NCBI RefSeq assembly: GCF_900111995.1
Contig: NZ_FOKF01000002.1
Coordinates: forward strand, 62,001-126,000
Origin: Collimonas sp. OK607
GTDB lineage: Bacteria; Pseudomonadota; Gammaproteobacteria; Burkholderiales; Burkholderiaceae_D
Length of the DNA stretch: 64,000 nucleotides
Direction of reading: 5' to 3'
A model generated the notes under the pieces. That model was not told where the DNA came from. It ran no database searches and worked only from the letters and a program-made list of their open reading frames with translations. How positions within the stretch are numbered: position 1 is the first letter of the stretch; each line of letters starts with the position of its first letter. Position numbers and translations under genes: made by a program. Below are positions 1 through 8,525 of the stretch, one piece after another.

Positions 1-848
1 TGGTCGAAGAGGGCCGAGATGGGCAGGCCGAACAGGGAGCTGAAGGTGTGCGATTGCAGTGCCGAAAGCGACAAGCCAAGCTGGAACAAGCCGGTCTTGT
101 TGGCGGAAAGGAAACTGCCGCTAGGAGAGAACGAAGCGATGCCTTCCATCAGCGTGCCGATGAATTCCGGCCGGGTGTTGAAGTGCAAGGTGATCGAATG
201 CTGGAATGCGGTTGAAAACAAGTGATTTTCTATCATCTGCGCAGACATGCGCACCAGCGCCATCGTGTGCTTGTGAAAACTGGACTGGTCGCCCGTCACA
301 TCCAGCACGCCGATCACATTGCCCTGATGATCGGAAATTGGCGCAGCGGAACAGGTCAGGAAGTGATTGGCTTGCAGGTAATGTTCATTAGCGTGGATTT
401 GCACCGGTTGGTTCTCGACGATCGCAGTGCCGATCGCATTGGTTCCCTTGCTCGCTTCGGACCAGATGACACCCGGTTTCAACGCAACCCGGTTGGCTTT
501 TTCCAGGAAGTCGTCATCGCCCAGGGTATGTACGATCAAGCCGTTGACGTCGGTCAGTATGACCATGTTGTGCGTATTGATGATTTGTTCGTACAGCGTT
601 TCCATTACCGGCAACGCATGTGCATGCAGGATGCGGTTCTGTTCCAGCAATAGCGAGAAATCAGTCCGCGCGATGGGACTGAAATCCGGCTTTTCCGTTT
701 CGGACAAACCGTAGGCTATCGAGCGTTGACGGGATTCTTCTATCATCATATGCGCATCGCATGCAGAAAACGTGCCACTGCTTGCGACGGCCGTAGATAT
801 ACCCTTGGGCGAACTTTTATTCGTTTCTTTTATTGTCAATCGTGACAT
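1..848 (-). CDS. sigma-54 activator of the AcoR type, N-terminal part (runs off the left edge)
   Basis: The reading frame starts with ATG at 848 behind AGGAG (7 nt spacing) and stays open to base 1, giving about 282 residues of a longer protein. The visible part is the sensory half: a GAF-like domain at about residues 80-215, with the typical run SEASKGTNAIGTAI and a later SAAPISDHQG segment seen in AcoR/ExaE-like activators of acetoin or alcohol oxidation genes. The AAA+ and DNA-binding domains lie outside the window. It diverges from a PedF-like cytochrome gene that carries a sigma-54 promoter, so that gene is its likely target (inference). The inducer cannot be read from the sequence. Confidence 0.85.
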   Translation of the reverse strand, partial: MSRLTIKETNKSSPKGISTAVASSGTFSACDAHMMIEESRQRSIAYGLSETEKPDFSPIARTDFSLLLEQNRILHAHALPVMETLYEQIINTHNMVILTDVNGLIVHTLGDDDFLEKANRVALKPGVIWSEASKGTNAIGTAIVENQPVQIHANEHYLQANHFLTCSAAPISDHQGNVIGVLDVTGDQSSFHKHTMALVRMSAQMIENHLFSTAFQHSITLHFNTRPEFIGTLMEGIASFSPSGSFLSANKTGLFQLGLSLSALQSHTFSSLFGLPISALFD

Positions 849-856
849 GACTTGTC

Positions 857-902
857 TCCTGCTGAACTCCTGCTGAATTTGCTGCTGAATTTGCTGTTGA
901 AG
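857..902 (-). repeat. degenerate tandem repeat in the activator leader
   Basis: Four 11-12 bp units (TCCTGCTGAAC, TCCTGCTGAAT, TTGCTGCTGAAT, TTGCTGTTGAAG) stand in tandem just upstream of the activator start. Read on the minus strand, the two units nearest the gene each supply an AGCAGGAG Shine-Dalgarno core, so the leader holds two ribosome-binding sites. Only the one nearest the ATG is well spaced. Confidence 0.6.
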
Positions 903-948
903 CTGCAGGTGTTCATTTTTATATTTTGTATTGTTGATTAATGTAGCA

Positions 949-969
949 CCTGTTCCGTTATGTGACAGG
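949..969. promoter_or_regulatory. candidate upstream activator site (inverted repeat)
   Basis: CCTGT and ACAGG arms enclose 11 bases about 30-50 bp upstream of the sigma-54 -24 element. A TGT-N11-ACA core is visible. The position suits an enhancer-binding protein, although sites for this family often lie further away. The assignment is a guess from symmetry and position. Confidence 0.3.
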
Positions 970-997
970 AAAAATGTGCCGTATGTGGAATTTCCGC

Positions 998-1013
998 TGG
1001 CACGGCAATTGCT
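998..1013 (+). promoter_or_regulatory. sigma-54 (-24/-12) promoter of the pedF-like gene
   Basis: TGGCACG-GCAA-TTGCT matches the RpoN consensus TGGCACG-N4-TTGCW at every defined base, with GG and GC separated by 10 bases as required. It lies 42 bp upstream of the cytochrome start codon, leaving a short leader. The divergent gene encodes an AcoR-type sigma-54 activator, which fits. Confidence 0.85.
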
Positions 1014-1054
1014 GAACTCTCCTCATTCTTTTAAAAAACTGTTGAGGAGACTAT

Positions 1055-1525
1055 ATGAAAACCATCCGAACCATCATTTCAGCGTGCGCTTTGCTGGCCG
1101 CTGCATCCATGCCCGTGACAGCCTCAGCGCATGGCGACGTAACCCCGCAAGCTATCGACACCAAGACCTTGCCGCCGCTCGGCAAAGAGTGGCGAGACGA
1201 GAATCCTTACCGCGGCCAGAAAGAGGCGATAAAGATCGGTACCTCGGGTTACGCGGAAAATTGCGCGCGTTGCCATGGATTGCAGGCGCAATCCGGTGGC
1301 ATCGCTCCCGACCTGCGTTTGCTGGATCGCGATTGCGTCGACCTGAAGGGAGATGTCAAAAAGCAAGCTTGCTATAAAGAAACTGATAAATATTTCCTGA
1401 CATCCATCCGTCACGGGAAAGTGCGTAACGGCGCGGTCTACATGCCGCCGTTCGAAGGCATCCTGAACCAGGAAGCAATGTGGTCCATCAAGGCTTACCT
1501 TGAGACTGTGCGCGCGATTAAATAG
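1055..1525 (+). CDS. pedF: periplasmic cytochrome c-550, PedF-like
   Basis: A 156-residue protein with a signal peptide (about residues 1-25, ending TASA) and one CARCH haem site (Cys70, Cys73, His74). Met130 in VYMPPF is a candidate axial ligand. Cys94 and Cys106 could form a disulfide. Layout and motifs match the PedF family, the electron acceptor of PQQ-dependent alcohol dehydrogenases in pseudomonads. The start has AGGAGA 7 nt upstream. It is first in a plus-strand set with a XoxJ-like binding protein and a TonB receptor and lies behind a sigma-54 promoter. The dehydrogenase itself is not in the window and may lie left of it. Confidence 0.85.
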   Translation: MKTIRTIISACALLAAASMPVTASAHGDVTPQAIDTKTLPPLGKEWRDENPYRGQKEAIKIGTSGYAENCARCHGLQAQSGGIAPDLRLLDRDCVDLKGDVKKQACYKETDKYFLTSIRHGKVRNGAVYMPPFEGILNQEAMWSIKAYLETVRAIK

Positions 1526-1612
1526 TCGACGTGGCCGCGTCGCCGGTTGAAATCCGGCTGGCGCGATCATCCCGCATATGACTGCCGATACTAAACACCG
1601 GAGCGCCGCATC

Positions 1613-2452
1613 ATGACCAAAATTTCTTACAGAGCCTGTATCGCGATACTGGCGCTCATTTGCCTGTTCCTGGGTATTAGTCCGCCGGTAAGAGCCGGGG
1701 AAGATTTTTCAAAAATAAAGCAGTCGGGAATATTGAAGGTGGCGGTGTACAACGAGTTCGCGCCATTTTCGGCGGGTGGTGGCGGCATCGATATCGATCT
1801 GGCCGAAGCGCTGGCGAAAAAAACGGGATTGAAGCTGAGTCTGCTACCGTTTCCGGCGGGCGACGATCTCGACGAAGATTTGCGCAATATGGTGTGGAAA
1901 GGCCACTATCTCGGGTACGGTCCGGCCGATGTGATGCTGCATGTACCGGTAGACCCGAGTCTGATGAATCAGAATGACAAGGTGGAAATTTTCGCGCCAT
2001 ATCATCGCGAGGTAGTACGCCTGGTTACAGACGTACGTAAAGTGCCGCAATTCGAGAATCTGGATTCGATCGCCGGGAAAAAAATCGGCGTGGAAAAAGT
2101 GTCGATAAGTGCGGTCGTGCTGCTTGGCGCCGAAGATGGGAAATTCCGGGATGACGTAAAAATCTACCCGACGGCAACGGCGGCACTGGAACGGCTGAAA
2201 GCAGGCGAGCTGGATGGCGTTGTTGCGAACCTGTCGGAAATCGAATCGGTGCTGCGAGACGATCCGAATTATCGCATCAGTGAAGTCACGTTCCAGCGTT
2301 TGCCCCCCAAAGGCTGGGTGGTTGGCATGGCGGTGAAGAAGAGCGACCCGGAGCTCGTCAAACTATTGCAAGACGCGACCAATGCGTTGGTGACATCCGG
2401 CGAGATGGCGGCAATCTTTGCTAAACACGGCGTGAAAGTACTCACGCCCTGA
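1613..2452 (+). CDS. quinoprotein-associated family 3 solute-binding protein, XoxJ/MxaJ-like
   Basis: A 279-residue protein with a signal peptide (about residues 1-28) and a family 3 binding fold beginning KQSGILKVAVYNEFAPFS. The segment GPADVMLHVPVDP is typical of the quinoprotein-dehydrogenase-associated branch (XoxJ/MxaJ-like), whose members help mature or activate PQQ alcohol dehydrogenases instead of importing amino acids. No permease or ATPase genes are adjacent, which agrees with a non-transport role. GGAG lies 10 nt before the ATG. It sits 87 bp after the PedF-like gene, as in xoxG-xoxJ pairs. The exact partner enzyme is unknown. Confidence 0.8.
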   Translation: MTKISYRACIAILALICLFLGISPPVRAGEDFSKIKQSGILKVAVYNEFAPFSAGGGGIDIDLAEALAKKTGLKLSLLPFPAGDDLDEDLRNMVWKGHYLGYGPADVMLHVPVDPSLMNQNDKVEIFAPYHREVVRLVTDVRKVPQFENLDSIAGKKIGVEKVSISAVVLLGAEDGKFRDDVKIYPTATAALERLKAGELDGVVANLSEIESVLRDDPNYRISEVTFQRLPPKGWVVGMAVKKSDPELVKLLQDATNALVTSGEMAAIFAKHGVKVLTP

Positions 2453-2494
2453 TATTCCCGTTGTTCTGATAACACAAACAGAAAAATTCGAATA

Positions 2495-4795
2495 ATGAGA
2501 CGCGCTCTTGCTGCATCGCCGTCGGGGTTCCCCGTCAGACGTAAAATTGTTGTCATTTTTGCTACTGCATTCGCCGGATGCTGGTCCGCTCAGGCACGTG
2601 CCGACAATCCGGCCGAAGCCATGGAGTTGCCGACAATTGAAGTAATTGGCACTACGCCATTACCCGGGCTTGGTACCCCGATTCGTGACGTCGCTGGTAA
2701 CGTGCAGGTATTTACGCGTAAGGATCTCTCCACTCAGCGACAGGGCAATCTGGCTGAGTTCCTGGAGCAGAATCCGACCAGTGTCACCATCAATTCGTCG
2801 CAGGGTAATCCGTTTCAACCGGACATCAGCTTTCGTGGATTTACCGCATCGCCGCTGCTTGGCTTGCCACAGGGTTTATCCGTATTTCAGGACGGCGTGC
2901 GCATCAATGAAGCATTCGGTGATGTGGTTAACTGGGATCTGCTTCCGCAATCTGCGATTTCCAGCATCCAGTTGATTCCCGGGTCAAATCCGATTTTCGG
3001 CCTCAATACGCTCGGCGGGGCGTTGGCGATCTACACTAAAAGCGGTGCACAAAATCCGGGTGGGGCAGTGGAAGTATCGACTGGTTCCTTCGGACGCAAG
3101 ACGGCCGAATTCGAACAGGGCGGGAAGTTTGGAGCCAGTGGCAATCTGGATTATTTTTTTACCGGTAATTATTCCAAGGATAATGGCTGGGCCGATCACA
3201 ATCCGAGCAAGGTGCAGCAGTTCTTCGGCAAAATTGGCTACCAGACCAGCACCACCGATCTGGACATCAGCCTGAGTGCCGCCGACAATTCGCTGCAAGG
3301 CACGCAGACCTTGCCGATGTCGTTTTCCAACAATATCCGCCAGGCTTATACCTATCCTGATAGCAACCAGAATCAGCTTGGTTTCTTGACGGTGAAGGGT
3401 AGCCACTTCGTAAACGACAAGGTACTTATCAGCGGCAATCTGTATTATCGCCACTACAAGAACAGCGGTTTCAGTAGTAATGTCAACGGTGATGGCGACC
3501 AGGCAGATGCTGCCACAGGTGCGGTCGATATGGCGCAGGCAACGAATAATCGCTCGGAGATCGATCAGGCCGGATACGGCCTCGGCCTGCAAATGACCTT
3601 GCTGGGCGAGCTGGGCGGCAAGAAGAACCAGTTTGTATTGGGCGCCAGCGGCGATTTTGGCAACGCCCGCTTTACTCAGGCAAATCAAGATGCGGAATTC
3701 ACGCCGGATCGCGGTACGGTCGCCATCGGCGATTTTCAGCAGGCCACAGATGCCAAAACCCGTAACAGTTATTACGGCATTTTCTTCTCGGATGCGTTAT
3801 CGATGACTGACCGCTGGACGCTGACATTGTCCGGACGCTACAACCTGGCGCGTATCAGCATTGCCGACCAGACCGGTGAGTCGCCGAAGCTCAATGGCGA
3901 TCATCAGTTTTCACGTTTCAATCCGGCCATTGGCGTGAACTACAACCCGACATCGAAGGTGACTATCTATGGTTCCTACAGCGAAGGAATGCGAACGCCT
4001 ACGCCGGTGGAACTGACTTGCGCCGATCCTGACGCACCGTGCCAGTTGCCCAATAATTTTATTGCCGATCCGGCGCTGAAGAAGGTGGTTTCGCGCACGC
4101 TGGAGTTAGGTGCCCGAGGTAAATTCGGCGAGGAGTCGCAATGGAGCGCGGCCCTTTATCGAACCGATCTGGATGACGATATCCAGTTCATCAGCAGCAA
4201 TGGCGTTGCCACCAATGCCGGCTATTTTCAGAATGTCGGCAAGACGCGCCGACAGGGGCTCGAGCTGTCCGCAAGCACCAGGTTTGGCGCATTGGGTGTG
4301 TCTGCCCACTACAGTTTTATCGACGCGACTTTCCAGTCGCCGTTTGCGGAAAGTAGCCCGAACAATTCTGCCGCAGACGCCAACGGTGTCATTCAGGTCA
4401 AGCCAGGCAACCAGATTCCCGGCATTCCACGCCACTCTTTCAAACTAAGGCTTGATTACGATATTAGCGAAAAATGGTCGATCGGCGCTAGCGGCATCCT
4501 CAATAGCGCCATTTTTGCACGCGGCGATGAAAACAATAGCGACACCCAAGGCAAAGTACCTGGCTATGGTGTGATCAATCTCGATACCCGCTACAAAATC
4601 AGCCATGACCTGGAATTTTTCGCACGCGTCAATAACCTGTTGAACAAACAGTATGCAAATTTCGGTATTCTTGGTCAGAACTATTTCAACGGACCTAACC
4701 AGGCGTATGACGCCGCCAATCCCACTATCGAACAGTTTCGCGGCTATGGGGCGCCGCGCGGGATCTGGTTAGGTCTGCGTTATAGCTGGAAGTGA
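2495..4795 (+). CDS. TonB-dependent outer-membrane receptor
   Basis: A 766-residue receptor: signal peptide to about residue 36, a TonB-box-like PTIEVIG segment, a plug domain (residues about 60-180, with PDISFRGF and NPIFGLNTLGGALAI), and a 22-strand-type beta barrel ending in the aromatic residue pattern GLRYSWK. Its gene follows the PedF-like and XoxJ-like genes by 42 bp and is probably co-transcribed. TonB receptors beside XoxF/PQQ systems in methylotrophs import lanthanide chelates, and others import PQQ, so one of these cargoes is a reasonable hypothesis. The sequence alone does not name the ligand. No Fur box was seen in front of it. Confidence 0.85.
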   Translation: MRRALAASPSGFPVRRKIVVIFATAFAGCWSAQARADNPAEAMELPTIEVIGTTPLPGLGTPIRDVAGNVQVFTRKDLSTQRQGNLAEFLEQNPTSVTINSSQGNPFQPDISFRGFTASPLLGLPQGLSVFQDGVRINEAFGDVVNWDLLPQSAISSIQLIPGSNPIFGLNTLGGALAIYTKSGAQNPGGAVEVSTGSFGRKTAEFEQGGKFGASGNLDYFFTGNYSKDNGWADHNPSKVQQFFGKIGYQTSTTDLDISLSAADNSLQGTQTLPMSFSNNIRQAYTYPDSNQNQLGFLTVKGSHFVNDKVLISGNLYYRHYKNSGFSSNVNGDGDQADAATGAVDMAQATNNRSEIDQAGYGLGLQMTLLGELGGKKNQFVLGASGDFGNARFTQANQDAEFTPDRGTVAIGDFQQATDAKTRNSYYGIFFSDALSMTDRWTLTLSGRYNLARISIADQTGESPKLNGDHQFSRFNPAIGVNYNPTSKVTIYGSYSEGMRTPTPVELTCADPDAPCQLPNNFIADPALKKVVSRTLELGARGKFGEESQWSAALYRTDLDDDIQFISSNGVATNAGYFQNVGKTRRQGLELSASTRFGALGVSAHYSFIDATFQSPFAESSPNNSAADANGVIQVKPGNQIPGIPRHSFKLRLDYDISEKWSIGASGILNSAIFARGDENNSDTQGKVPGYGVINLDTRYKISHDLEFFARVNNLLNKQYANFGILGQNYFNGPNQAYDAANPTIEQFRGYGAPRGIWLGLRYSWK

Positions 4796-4828
4796 TTGTG
4801 ATAGGTACGCACACGGCATGGTTCGAAA

Positions 4829-6016
4829 TTAATCCGAGCCCGCAAACGCCTGCGCTAAATCTTCAATCAAATCGTCCGGGTCTTCCAGTCCGATATGCAG
4901 GCGGACAATGGGGCCGGCACGCGACCAGTCGGTCACGCTGCGAGCGGCGCCCAGATCGGAAAGGGTGGCCAGACTTTCATAACCGCCCCACGAGGCGCCG
5001 ATCCCGAACAGTGCCAGCCGATTGACAAAGCCCGTTGCCGCCGGCAGGTCTGCGTGGGTGAATTCAAACGAAATCAAACCGTTGGTTCCGCGGCAATCGC
5101 GCTGCCAGATGTCATGGCCTGGATGGCCCGGCAAAGCAGGGCAGAACACGCGTGCCACTTCTGTTCTTGCAAGCAGCCAGTGCGCGACTTTGATGGCATG
5201 CTGTTCGTGCAACTTCAATCGCGCTGCGAGCGTGCGGGTGCCGCGCAAGACCAGGTAAGCATCGTCAGGGCTGACCGTCATGCCGAACGCATCGGTCATG
5301 ATCGCCAGCGGTTGCCATGCCTTCTCGGTCGTAGTGACCGCTCCCATCATCACGTCCGAGTGGCCGCTCAGATATTTGGTGGCGGCGACGATTGAGACAT
5401 CGGCGCCCAGGGCCAGCGGCTGGTATTGCAGGCCGGAGCCCCAGGTGTTGTCAGCTACCAGTAGCCAGCCGTGAGTCTCGGCAAGTGCCGCCAGGCTACG
5501 CATGTCGCATAGCTCGTAGACCAGCGAACCGGGGCATTCGACGTAGAGCATCCTGGTGTTCGGCCTGGCTTTCTGGGCGATGTCGCTGCCGTCGGCGCAA
5601 AAGAAGGTGGCCTCGATGCCGAACTGCTGCATGAACGTTCCCACCAGATGGCGTACAGGCTGATACACGCAATCCGCGATAAGAACGTGATCGCCGGGCT
5701 TCAGGTAGGTGGTGAAGACCATGGCGATTGCCGCTAGTCCTGTCGGAAACAACCTGGTGCGAAATCCACCTTCGATATCTGCAATCGCTTCTTCCAGCGC
5801 AAATGCAGTCGGGTTGCCGCGCGCGCCATAAGTGAATATTCGTTCGTCGTTACGACGCGCACGCATTGCCGCCATTTCTTCGACCGATTCGAACAATACG
5901 GTGGATGCGCGTACCACGGGTGGATTGACCGCCTTGCCGCCTCGATACGCAGGCGCGCTGCCGCTTCTTTGCAGGCGGGTGTGGGGGCGAAGATTTTTCG
6001 ATAAAATTTTTGACAT
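4829..6016 (-). CDS. metC: cystathionine beta-lyase-type PLP C-S lyase
   Basis: A 395-residue Cys/Met-metabolism PLP enzyme, starting MSKILSKNLRPHTRL; 51 further in-frame codons upstream lack family similarity. It shows FPTGLAAIA near residue 90, the ADNTWGS loop near 188, the PLP lysine in ATKYLSGHSD (Lys214) and a WGGYESL motif near the C-terminus that is typical of MetC. These enzymes cleave C-S bonds to pyruvate, ammonia and a thiol or sulfide. It is the last gene of an organosulfur operon with rhodanese, cysteine-dioxygenase-like and ABC transporter genes. The true substrate may be cystathionine, cystine or another thioether amino acid. Confidence 0.85.
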   Translation of the reverse strand: MSKILSKNLRPHTRLQRSGSAPAYRGGKAVNPPVVRASTVLFESVEEMAAMRARRNDERIFTYGARGNPTAFALEEAIADIEGGFRTRLFPTGLAAIAMVFTTYLKPGDHVLIADCVYQPVRHLVGTFMQQFGIEATFFCADGSDIAQKARPNTRMLYVECPGSLVYELCDMRSLAALAETHGWLLVADNTWGSGLQYQPLALGADVSIVAATKYLSGHSDVMMGAVTTTEKAWQPLAIMTDAFGMTVSPDDAYLVLRGTRTLAARLKLHEQHAIKVAHWLLARTEVARVFCPALPGHPGHDIWQRDCRGTNGLISFEFTHADLPAATGFVNRLALFGIGASWGGYESLATLSDLGAARSVTDWSRAGPIVRLHIGLEDPDDLIEDLAQAFAGSD

Positions 6017-6105
6017 CTGGTTCTCTTTGCATATGAGAATGAAGCATTCAATCAACGAAACCAACCGGTTGGGCGCGCGTGTCTTTGAGCGACAGCGGTA
6101 AAGGC

Positions 6106-7716
6106 TCAATCCAGGCGGAAGGAATCCCGCTCGCGCTGGTCCAGTTGTGCCAGCAGGCCGGTTTCCCATTGCAGGTACTGGCGTGCGGCAGCCTTGTTGC
6201 CATCGTGACGGTCATGGACGAAGAACAGGTAGTCGATGCAGTCAGCATCGATAGGCAGGCGCGGCGTGCTCTCGACTGGCAATTGCGCTGCGCCCCAGGT
6301 TGCAAAACCGCCATCCAGACGCATCAACCTGATGCCAGAGTTGCAGCCGGATGATGCCTCGCGCAATTCGCCTGCCACCAGCGCAACCACTGCATCGTCA
6401 TCGCCGACCAGGACCACGTCACATCCGCCGGCAAATGTGTCTAGTGCGGGAAGACGCGGCCGGATACCCCAGCTGGCGCCAGGGATGTGCGATTTGCGGT
6501 ATTGCATGCTGGTCCGCACATCGAGGACGCGCATCCGTTTGTCAGCCAGGCCGGTTGCCAGTTCGGCAGCGCTGATTGCAGGCAGTTGCGACGCATCAGC
6601 CCGTGTCAGTGAGGCGTTGTCATGAGGTGGCTGAGAGAACCCGCTTTGCAGTCCATCCCTCAGCACATAGGCGTCATGTCCCAATTGTTTGAGCCAGCTT
6701 GCAACGACCGGTGCGCGTATCCCGTCGTCGTCGAACAGCACCAGCCGTGCGTGTCGCACACCGATGTATTGGTCGGTAGCCTGAATCAGCTGCCCGCCAG
6801 GAGTGCCTTGTGCACCCGCCAGGCTGCCGCTGGAAAATTCATCAGGTGTGCGTACATCGCATAAGAATACCGAGTTGCTACCGGCTGACAGCCATTCCGA
6901 AATAGTCGAGGCGTCGATCTCCGGCACGTCGAAGCGCTGGACGATTTTAGCGCTGGCGGCACGGCCGGCAACGCGCGCATCGTCCGATACCTGGTCAGGA
7001 TAGCGGCGGATGCTGCCGTGCTCCAGTTCAAAATCCTCCAGATACCAGCCTTGGGTACCGTTTTCCAGCGCCATGACCGGGTTTTGCAGTCCCAGGTTGA
7101 TCAGCGTTTGCGCCCCGATAATGCTGCGGGTGCGGCCGGCGCAGTTAACTATGATCGTGGTGTCGGGATTGTCGATCATTTCATGCACGCGATAGCTTAA
7201 CTCGCCATTTGGACAGCAGATCGAGCCCGGAATCGTCATCTTGTGATATTCGGATAGAGGGCGGCCATCCAGCACCACAACGTTGTCGCCGCGGCGCTGC
7301 ATCTCGAACAATGCCTGCGCGCTGACAGAGGGTGTGTGGCACTTTTGCTCGACCAGTTCGCCGAAAGTCTTGGAGGGTACGTGAACGCCGGAAAACAGCG
7401 GATACCCCGATGCTTGCCAGCTGCGTGTGCCGCCTTCCAGAACATGGACATTGGTATAACCGATCGCGGTCATCCGAGCGGCGGCACGGAGCGCGATGGA
7501 CTGGTCTTCGTCATACACCACCAGGCGCACCGACGGCAGCGGCGCCAGCCTCGGCGCGTCCAGTTCGAGCCGGCTGTATGGCAGCGGCACGCCGTAAAAC
7601 AGATGGGATTCGCCATACTGGCCTTGTTCTCGCACATCAAACAGCGCGATTTCGGCGCCGTCATGCAGCCAGGTCTTTAGCGTGTGGGGATCGACAAATT
7701 TAGTCATGGAATTCAT
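6106..7716 (-). CDS. four-domain rhodanese-like sulfurtransferase
   Basis: A 536-residue protein built of four rhodanese-like domains at about residues 10-108, 130-225, 270-360 and 390-505. Only the second carries the catalytic loop with cysteine, NCAGRTRS (Cys192). The matching loops of domains 1, 3 and 4 read YDEDQS, FDDDGI and VGDDDA and lack cysteine, so they are probably structural or binding domains. The protein would move sulfane sulfur from a donor to a thiol acceptor. It lies 18 bp downstream of the cysteine-dioxygenase-like gene in the same operon. No clear ribosome site separates the two possible starts at 7716 and 7707. Confidence 0.85.
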   Translation of the reverse strand: MNSMTKFVDPHTLKTWLHDGAEIALFDVREQGQYGESHLFYGVPLPYSRLELDAPRLAPLPSVRLVVYDEDQSIALRAAARMTAIGYTNVHVLEGGTRSWQASGYPLFSGVHVPSKTFGELVEQKCHTPSVSAQALFEMQRRGDNVVVLDGRPLSEYHKMTIPGSICCPNGELSYRVHEMIDNPDTTIIVNCAGRTRSIIGAQTLINLGLQNPVMALENGTQGWYLEDFELEHGSIRRYPDQVSDDARVAGRAASAKIVQRFDVPEIDASTISEWLSAGSNSVFLCDVRTPDEFSSGSLAGAQGTPGGQLIQATDQYIGVRHARLVLFDDDGIRAPVVASWLKQLGHDAYVLRDGLQSGFSQPPHDNASLTRADASQLPAISAAELATGLADKRMRVLDVRTSMQYRKSHIPGASWGIRPRLPALDTFAGGCDVVLVGDDDAVVALVAGELREASSGCNSGIRLMRLDGGFATWGAAQLPVESTPRLPIDADCIDYLFFVHDRHDGNKAAARQYLQWETGLLAQLDQRERDSFRLD

Positions 7717-7734
7717 TCAATAGGTGAGTTCGGC

Positions 7735-8418
7735 TTAACGGCGTGTCTGCACGCCGATTCCCATGGTTTGATAGCGGCCGGTCTCCAGATCAAAGCCGAT
7801 GCGCGTGCTGAGTGTTTCCAGCGCACGGCCATACATGTGCAGATGGCGGATCGCTGTTTCCCCTTTGATCTGCACGGCATGAATGTCGTCCGGCATCAGC
7901 GCGATGCCTTGTCCGGGGCTGACGACGACAGTGCTTTCCAGTTCCAGTGTGCCGACGCCGGGCGTCAGGCCGTCATCCGTGCGGCGATAAACATAGTTGT
8001 ATTCAGTACCTTCTACTGCCGCGATGCAGGCCCAGGTAGTGTGATCGTGCGGTACGATACGTTTACCCGGCAACATGACATTCAGATACAGCGCGTAGGA
8101 CTGATCGGCGTCTTCATGGATCATGTAGCGTGCCTGCAGCTCACCTTCGAGCGGTGCGGCGAATTTTTCGGCGTTCCAGAATTGCGTATGGACGGCCAGA
8201 GATTCGACCACGGTCAGCACTCTGGCCAGCGAGGCGCGAGTAGTTCCTTCCTGATCGATAATCCGTTTGATTTGCGCAATGGCGTCGGTAACGATTTGTT
8301 GACTTTGACTTTGACTTTGACTTTGACTTTGACTTTGACTTTGACTTTGACTTTGACTTTGACTTTGACTTTGACTTTGACTTTGACTTTGACTTTGACT
8401 TTGACTGGATTGATTCAT
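7735..8418 (-). CDS. cysteine dioxygenase-family cupin with (SQ)18 N-terminal tract
   Basis: A 227-residue thiol dioxygenase of the cupin fold. Iron ligands are visible as His124 and His126 (PHDH) and His194 (HLHMY); His180 lies in the preceding strand. Tyr196 matches the catalytic Tyr157 of rat CDO. Arg97 falls where rat CDO has the carboxylate-binding Arg60 and 3-mercaptopropionate dioxygenases have Gln, which favours cysteine as substrate. Cys131 lies five residues after the second His, as Cys93 does in rat CDO, but the loop is one residue shorter, so the match is uncertain. GAGG lies 9 nt before the ATG at 8418. Residues 5-40 are eighteen Ser-Gln dipeptides. The product would be cysteine sulfinate, in the cytoplasm. 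Confidence 0.8.
   Translation of the reverse strand: MNQSSQSQSQSQSQSQSQSQSQSQSQSQSQSQSQSQSQSQQIVTDAIAQIKRIIDQEGTTRASLARVLTVVESLAVHTQFWNAEKFAAPLEGELQARYMIHEDADQSYALYLNVMLPGKRIVPHDHTTWACIAAVEGTEYNYVYRRTDDGLTPGVGTLELESTVVVSPGQGIALMPDDIHAVQIKGETAIRHLHMYGRALETLSTRIGFDLETGRYQTMGIGVQTRR
8299..8406. repeat. hexanucleotide microsatellite, 18 copies of TTGACT (AGTCAA on the coding strand)
   Basis: Eighteen perfect back-to-back copies of TTGACT run without a break, 108 bp in all, inside the 5' end of the cysteine-dioxygenase-like gene. Each unit encodes Ser-Gln. The unit is a multiple of three, so slippage changes the tract length but not the reading frame. Confidence 0.98.
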
Positions 8419-8525
8419 GCTTGTTGCCTCACAGGTGGTTAGTTGAATTACTGTTGTTCGTGGCAAAACCCGACCGCAGGTTGCGTATCGGCGGTTTGCT
8501 TATGCACGCGCCGTTCATCATTTTT

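Noticed and set aside
8299-8406. TTGACT copies as CRISPR repeats or as a row of -35 elements
   Set aside because: There are no spacers, and although TTGACT resembles the -35 consensus no plus-strand gene or -10 series follows; the run lies inside a coding region.
7684-8442. Plus-strand frame encoding a long Leu-Thr repeat
   Set aside because: It is the antisense of the Ser-Gln tract and the thiol dioxygenase gene and has no ribosome site or family similarity.
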